Assembly: GCF_000330505.1 (NCBI RefSeq) | Contig: NW_004191644.1 | Location: 1-22,432, forward strand | Direction: 5' to 3' | Origin: Entamoeba invadens IP1 | Lineage: Eukaryota > Evosea > Mastigamoebida > Endamoebidae | Length of the DNA: 22,432 bases | Shown: positions 17,801 to 22,432 of the stretch, one piece after another | How the letters are laid out: the number at the start of each line of letters is the position of its first letter | Numbering within the stretch: position 1 is the first letter of the stretch | Program-made: the position numbers and the translations under genes | The notes under the pieces: model-generated | Told to the model about the DNA's origin: nothing | The model's database searches: none | The model's input: the letters and a program-made list of their open reading frames with translations, nothing else

Positions 17801-20528
17801 GTGATAAGAACGAGTTTGGATGTTTTTTTGTAACACGAATGTTGGTATAATGGTTTTATAATAGTTTAATTATTATATTACATAATTCAAATTAAATTAA
17901 TGAAAATATATTATAATAACATTTAAAACAAAATAACATTCATTATACTTTATAAAAATACTTTAAATAAAAATAAATATAAACAACAACCCTGAAAGTT
18001 GAACTGAAAAATAATATGGAAATAACACCAAAAGGATGACATAACATAAACATGTTAACGAAGAATGGGTAAATGTATACACAAGCACGCAAATACAACT
18101 TTTTGTACTCAAATGTAATAGTTTGTTTATAGTTTCTATGTGCTCTGTCAGATACTAACAAACAGATTCGTAATTCTCAAAAATGTACTTGTAAACCTTT
18201 CATCTTAAATGTTTGTTTTTGAGTGAATTTTAATTATCAATAACTATGAGGGGGTAAAATTCTGCAGTGTTTCATGAATATACACAGTCAAATGAACACA
18301 CAAAAATATATTTGAACAAATATACGTAGTAGATAATGAGTGAAAAGAACAACTTTTATCTGCTTTGGACTGATGTTTGTTGATGTTTATTTATTTTCAT
18401 TTTATATATACTTGTTATGATGTAATATCTTTTGTCTATAACCAAAATAAACGATAAAAGCGTCGAAAACGAAATTATATAACAGAAATGAAGAAGAGTG
18501 ATATGATTATACACGAAATAGACAAAAAGAAAAGTGAAAATGTTCAATGAATTAGCATGTAACACACATAACCCCACATAAGGGTTCAACGAATAAACTA
18601 TACTTTTAAATTTAAACCAATTATAATAATTAATCGTTTTAGTTGTCATTAAAAAAATATATAATAAAAAACTATACTTTATGAATTGTAAACTTCAATT
18701 TTTAAATTCTTTTTCGTATCTTCGAAACATTTGGCATTTTTAACACTTGTTATACTTTTTGATTTATTTTTTATTATAAACAACAAGTAATAGTTATATT
18801 CGATACAAAATTGCTACTCACTTATTCAGTTTTTCTGTTGTTTTGAAAAAAAATGACGGTTATTTGTTTATACATTATTTTTACTGGCTTTCATGAACTA
18901 TAAAATGGTAATTTTCCTGTCAACTTTTCAGAATTTTGGAATTGGGTTTTGTTTTTTTGAAAATTTTTAAAAAAATAAAAATTAAATTTTGTTGATTTCT
19001 GGTACTGGAAAAGTTAAAAGTTTTTATTTTTTATTCAAATTGTATGATATTTCATAATAAATGTAAAAGTAAACAGTAATTTTTTATGATTCTTTTTTTA
19101 TAAAATCATCAACAAATTATAATTAAATTAGTCTTTATTTTACATTCATAATTGTTGTGATTTTAAAGAAATACAATGGTTTCATTTTGTGTGTTGTGAG
19201 ATGAAAAATTTATTATGATAAGCAAGTAAAAATAAAAAAATAAATAACACTTGTATATAATTGTAAACAAAAAGTTGTTGTATAAAATTTGTGGATAACG
19301 ACGCAGTGACTAATTTAAAAAAGTATTATACTACGACAAATTCTTTGATATTTTTCATTGAACAAACGATATGTCACAATTATGTAACATTAGCCTCATT
19401 CAGAAATTAAATTATTTATCTCTTAATATTTTATCAAAAAACATATCAATAATAATCTACATGAATGTTTATTATTATTTAAACAATCAATTATTTTGTA
19501 ATACCACTAACTTTGTTTTTGTAATTAATTAAAATGTATACAACTTAGAGACAACTTTAAACGTGTAAAATTATACATATATTTTTAATCGACTTTATTT
19601 GTTTAAATCACGTTTTTTAAATAATTAACTGAATAAATTAATTTCATAATATAAATTATTCAATATAACCCAATTAATTATTTTCATTGTTTGTGTTGTC
19701 ATTGATATTTTACATGATATCTTGGTTATAAACAATTGTAAGCCGTTTAATGTCGTGTTGATCATATTCTGAAATGAGATTATGTTCGAACATGTTAATA
19801 TTTAACACGATTAAATGGTCGTTATATTTAGCTGTGTTTGTAGTCAAAGTGTACTTTATTGTTATTGTGTCTTTGTTATTCGTTGATTTTTTGTATGTAT
19901 TATTGTAATTTATAAACAATTAAACCAGTTGTTTGGTTATGACAAATGTATGCAATTGTTCTAGATGACGAAAAACAATTTTATCATTATGGTTATATAT
20001 TATTCATTGTTTTTACTTTAAAATATTGTTCGTTTAATTCAAATATCTTTGATTAAATAACTCATTTATTATTTATTGTATTTTTTATTAACTGTTCAAA
20101 ATAAAAATTAATACATTTTTAAAAAATGTAATATAAAATACAAATGTGTAACAACACCTTCACTTTATTGTATTTGTATGTCGATATCTTTCGTGTTGAC
20201 AACGATATAATTATTGAACACAATAAGTAATATTTTAAATCAATTAATCGAATTGTTTTTATTTTTTTCATTTATGAAAACTGTAATTTAATAACAAAAA
20301 TAATTTAAGTAAGTCAAAATGTTATTTATTTTGTTATTTATTTTTGTTTTTTCATCACAATCCAGAAATAAATTATTTTATTAATGGAAAATTTGTTCAA
20401 ATGGTCAAGTTTTTGATTGAGTGGATACTTATATAGCAATTTAAATAAAAACTATATTTTATTATTTTGAAGAAATTTTATTTTATTTTATTATTTAAAA
20501 AACCATTGAAATAGTAAATTGTTTTTTT
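17801..20528. other. AT-rich intergenic spacer
   Basis: About 2.7 kb without a supportable gene. It must hold the 5' end of the piggyBac relic; TTAA occurs at 17866-17869, but no convincing end repeat was seen. Open frames at 17943-18161 and 18356-18649 (minus) are hydrophobic low-complexity strings. A 69-codon frame at 19710-19919 (minus) is more protein-like, but it has no ATG at its start and is preceded directly by a stop. Confidence 0.5.
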
Positions 20529-20614
20529 AGTGAGTTACTTTTATAAAAGTGAGTCAAAAGCGAAGTAGTGAGTCAAATTTTGGCAAGTGAGTAATAAAAT
20601 AAAAAAGTGAGTCA
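20529..20614 (+). repeat. Degenerate 19-bp tandem repeat with TGAGTCA cores
   Basis: AGTGAGT starts at 20529, 20548, 20567, 20586 and 20606, a spacing of 19, 19, 19 and 20 bp. Three of the five units read GTGAGTCA, containing TGAGTCA, the consensus of AP-1/Gcn4-type bZIP proteins. The rest of each unit varies. It lies about 430-510 bp before the start of the LRR gene. The periodicity is directly visible; a regulatory role is inference. Confidence 0.65.
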
Positions 20615-21006
20615 ATAGGTATATTATAAAATTAAGAGATATTTCTTTATCTTTTAATTTTATTTTAATTAAAAAAATAATAAGTTATTAAATTAAGTAT
20701 TTATAATAAATTAAACAATTTTTTAATAATAATTGTGTTGTGATAGACAAAATAATTTCGAAGAATCACGATACTTATTTGATAAAGTTTTTTGTTTTAA
20801 TTTGGTTTTATTTTATTTTCAGTGTTTTTCACTTTAATTATAAATTTATTATTAAATAATTATTATTTTATTATATTGACTATTTTTAAAAACAAATGTG
20901 TATTTTTGGTAAAATATTTTTTTACCAACAATCAAAAACATCATTTGAAATTGTTTTAACCAATGAATCATCATCTAAAAATATATAAACTTCCTTTTTA
21001 TTTTCA

Positions 21007-21020
21007 GTATTTAAAATTCA
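21007..21020 (+). promoter_or_regulatory. Core promoter of the BspA-like gene
   Basis: GTATTTAAA at 21007-21015 matches the Entamoeba TATA-like element, and AAAATTCA (21013-21020) resembles the initiator. The TATA-like element is about 30 bp before the expected transcription start, which leaves the very short 5' UTR typical of Entamoeba before the ATG at 21043. Confidence 0.6.
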
Positions 21021-21042
21021 AACTATCACTTAATAATTATAG

Positions 21043-22368
21043 ATGTCCAAACTTGACAGTTACCATGTCATGATAGTCTCAAAGTATTTCACAACAATAG
21101 AAAACCTTGTCAACATTGAATTTGTATGCAAAAAGTACAAAGGCAACATAGAGAAGTTTCATTTCAATCCAATTCCATTGAATCACAAAACTATCAAATA
21201 CTTTACAAACATCGAGACACTTCACTTGTGGAATAAAGAAAACGAGAATTTTGGTAATGAATTTTTTGTTAATACTGAACACTCTGGAACAACAGAAAAT
21301 ATCAACAAAAACCAAAACATTGAATTGAAAATCGTTTTTTATCGAATTGTAGTGTGGTTCAATGTTGATTATACAACAGTTGACACAAACAGTAATAAAA
21401 ACATCGAATTTAAGAATGTTACTTATACCGATAATGATAGAAATAAATATGGTAATAATTTACCACTAATTGTAACATCACTTGGTAAATGGTGTTTTTA
21501 TAACTGTACAAATTTAAACAGTGTTGTGATACCATTGAGTGTCACATCACTTAATGATGAATGTTTTAATGGATGCAACAATTTGAGTAATGTGGTTATA
21601 CCATCAAAAGTTATATCACTTGGTATTGAATGTTTTATTTACTGCGGCAGTCTAGTCAACGTTACAATACCACCAAGTGTAAAATCAATTGGTAATTTTT
21701 GTTTTTATAGATGTTGTAGGCTAGGCAGTGTGTTAATACCATCAAGTGTGACATCAATCGGTAACTCCTGTTTTAGTGAATGTGATCATCTTACCAGTGT
21801 AGTTATACCACATTTTATAGACGTTATTATTGGAAATAGATGCTTGTTTGGGTATGAAACATTGAGCAGTGTAGCAATACCAACAAGTGTAATTATGATC
21901 AACAATAAAAAGTTAAACAACGAATATAAGTGTACTGAGTTTGATATACCATCCTGTTTTACATCAATAAGTGACAACTGTTTTTATGGATGTGATACTC
22001 TGAACAAAGTGACAATACCATCAAGTGTTAAATCAATTGGTGAGAGATGTTTTTGGGAATGTGATAGTCTAAGAAATGTAATAATACCACCAAGTGTTAT
22101 ATCAATTGGTGAAGCCTGTTTTTGTCGATGTTGCTTTTTGAAAAATGTAGTTATACTATCGAGTGTAAAATCAATTGGAGATCATTCTTTTTGTGGATGT
22201 AGCAGTCTTATCAATGTGACAATACCGTCAAGTGTGACATCACTTGGTAAGTGGTGTTTCGCTAGTTGTACAAATTTGACCAGTGTGGATATACCATCAA
22301 CCATGACATCATTTGGCACGAATTGTTTTGATTGTTGTTTTAATCTCAAAACTAGAAACCACAACTAA
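21043..22368 (+). CDS. BspA-like leucine-rich repeat protein
   Basis: 441 codons. Residues 1-~75 (MSKLDSYHVMIVSKYF..., NPIPLNHKTIKYFTNIETLHL) form the conserved N-terminal segment of Entamoeba BspA-family LRR proteins. From residue ~144 there are 13 repeats of 23 residues with the pattern V-S-I-G-x-x-CF-x-x-C-x-x-L-x-x-V-x-IP-x-S (LRR_5/TpLRR type). They start at 144, 167, 190, 213, 236, 259, 283, 306, 329, 352, 375, 398 and 421. The sixth has one extra residue and the seventh has lost the Cys pattern. There is no signal peptide or membrane span. Family members are thought to mediate binding at the surface or protein-protein contacts; the ligand is unknown. The last repeat breaks: after CFNLK the frame is lost and the protein stops at 22366-22368, although a repeat-like SLTSMNDKC continues in another frame. 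This may therefore be a truncated or pseudogenised copy. The start has an Entamoeba core promoter. Confidence 0.88.
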   Translation: MSKLDSYHVMIVSKYFTTIENLVNIEFVCKKYKGNIEKFHFNPIPLNHKTIKYFTNIETLHLWNKENENFGNEFFVNTEHSGTTENINKNQNIELKIVFYRIVVWFNVDYTTVDTNSNKNIEFKNVTYTDNDRNKYGNNLPLIVTSLGKWCFYNCTNLNSVVIPLSVTSLNDECFNGCNNLSNVVIPSKVISLGIECFIYCGSLVNVTIPPSVKSIGNFCFYRCCRLGSVLIPSSVTSIGNSCFSECDHLTSVVIPHFIDVIIGNRCLFGYETLSSVAIPTSVIMINNKKLNNEYKCTEFDIPSCFTSISDNCFYGCDTLNKVTIPSSVKSIGERCFWECDSLRNVIIPPSVISIGEACFCRCCFLKNVVILSSVKSIGDHSFCGCSSLINVTIPSSVTSLGKWCFASCTNLTSVDIPSTMTSFGTNCFDCCFNLKTRNHN

Positions 22369-22432
22369 GTTTGACATCAATGAATGACAAATGTTCACCA
22401 GACACATTATCATTATTTTCAATTAAAATAAT
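22369..22432 (+). pseudogene. Out-of-frame continuation of the last LRR repeat
   Basis: From about 22365 another frame reads SLTSMNDKCSPDTLSLF, matching the start of the next 23-residue repeat. Compared with the preceding repeats, about two extra bases near 22345-22365 account for the shift. The window ends before any stop in this frame is seen. Confidence 0.4.

Noticed and set aside
17943..18649. Two hydrophobic open frames on the minus strand
   Set aside because: Low-complexity strings that look like membrane spans only because of T-rich codons; no recognisable family.
19710..19919. 69-codon frame on the minus strand with protein-like composition
   Set aside because: No ATG at its start and a stop immediately upstream; kept only as a remark in the spacer entry.
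20529..20614. GTGAGT repeats as splice donors
   Set aside because: The preferred Entamoeba donor is GTTTGTT-like, and no coding sequence precedes the repeats.
1..22432. CRISPR arrays, tRNA arrays, rRNA genes, viral genes
   Set aside because: No regular spaced palindromic repeats, no tRNA-like cloverleaf sequences, no rRNA motifs and no viral protein motifs were seen.

Overview
The window looks like a piece of an Entamoeba genome, most likely Entamoeba invadens or a close relative. Base composition is extremely AT-rich. Genes are compact and almost intron-free, separated by long low-complexity spacers. One gene start carries an Entamoeba-type core promoter (GTATTTAAA followed by AAAATTCA, about 30 bp before the ATG). 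A putative intron starts with the Entamoeba-type donor GTTTGTT. The gene content also fits: a CXXC-rich transmembrane kinase, a BspA-like leucine-rich-repeat protein, and decayed pogo/Tc1-mariner-like and piggyBac DNA transposons. DNA transposons of these classes are known from E. invadens and E. moshkovskii. The species call is an inference from these features, not a database match.

Layout. Positions 1-5280 are mainly AT-rich spacer, with GTGGATA-containing repeats near both ends of the first kilobase, two short coding-like relics (about 1.2-2.0 kb) and a GGCTAGCC repeat/hairpin cluster at about 4.92-5.04 kb. Positions 5283-9530 (minus) encode a 1415-residue receptor-like kinase (TMK family). 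Positions 10360-10995 (minus) encode a cytosolic DsbA/FrnE-like thiol oxidoreductase. Positions 11254-15926 are proposed as one decayed DNA transposon: TA-flanked, roughly 21-bp terminal inverted repeats with AAGGGGTGG outermost enclose a frameshifted pogo-like DDD transposase (13655-15324). The 2.4-kb left arm is unusually long and carries coding-like fragments and several copies of an AGCGGTTTTTC motif. Immediately to the right, 16106-17800 (minus) holds a piggyBac transposase relic. All three catalytic aspartates are still encoded, but it has two nonsense codons, two single-base frameshifts and one probable spliceosomal intron. Positions 17.8-20.5 kb are AT-rich spacer. A 19-bp-period repeat with TGAGTCA cores lies at 20529-20614, upstream of the BspA-like LRR gene (21043-22368), whose last repeat is broken by a frameshift near the window edge.

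The genes do not form a pathway. The kinase and the LRR protein belong to large, variable Entamoeba families, the oxidoreductase is housekeeping or redox, and the centre of the window is a transposon graveyard. I did not find a convincing new multi-gene system. The observations most worth checking are the internally repeated, long-armed pogo-like element, the intron inside the piggyBac relic, and the phased TGAGTCA repeat upstream of the LRR gene.
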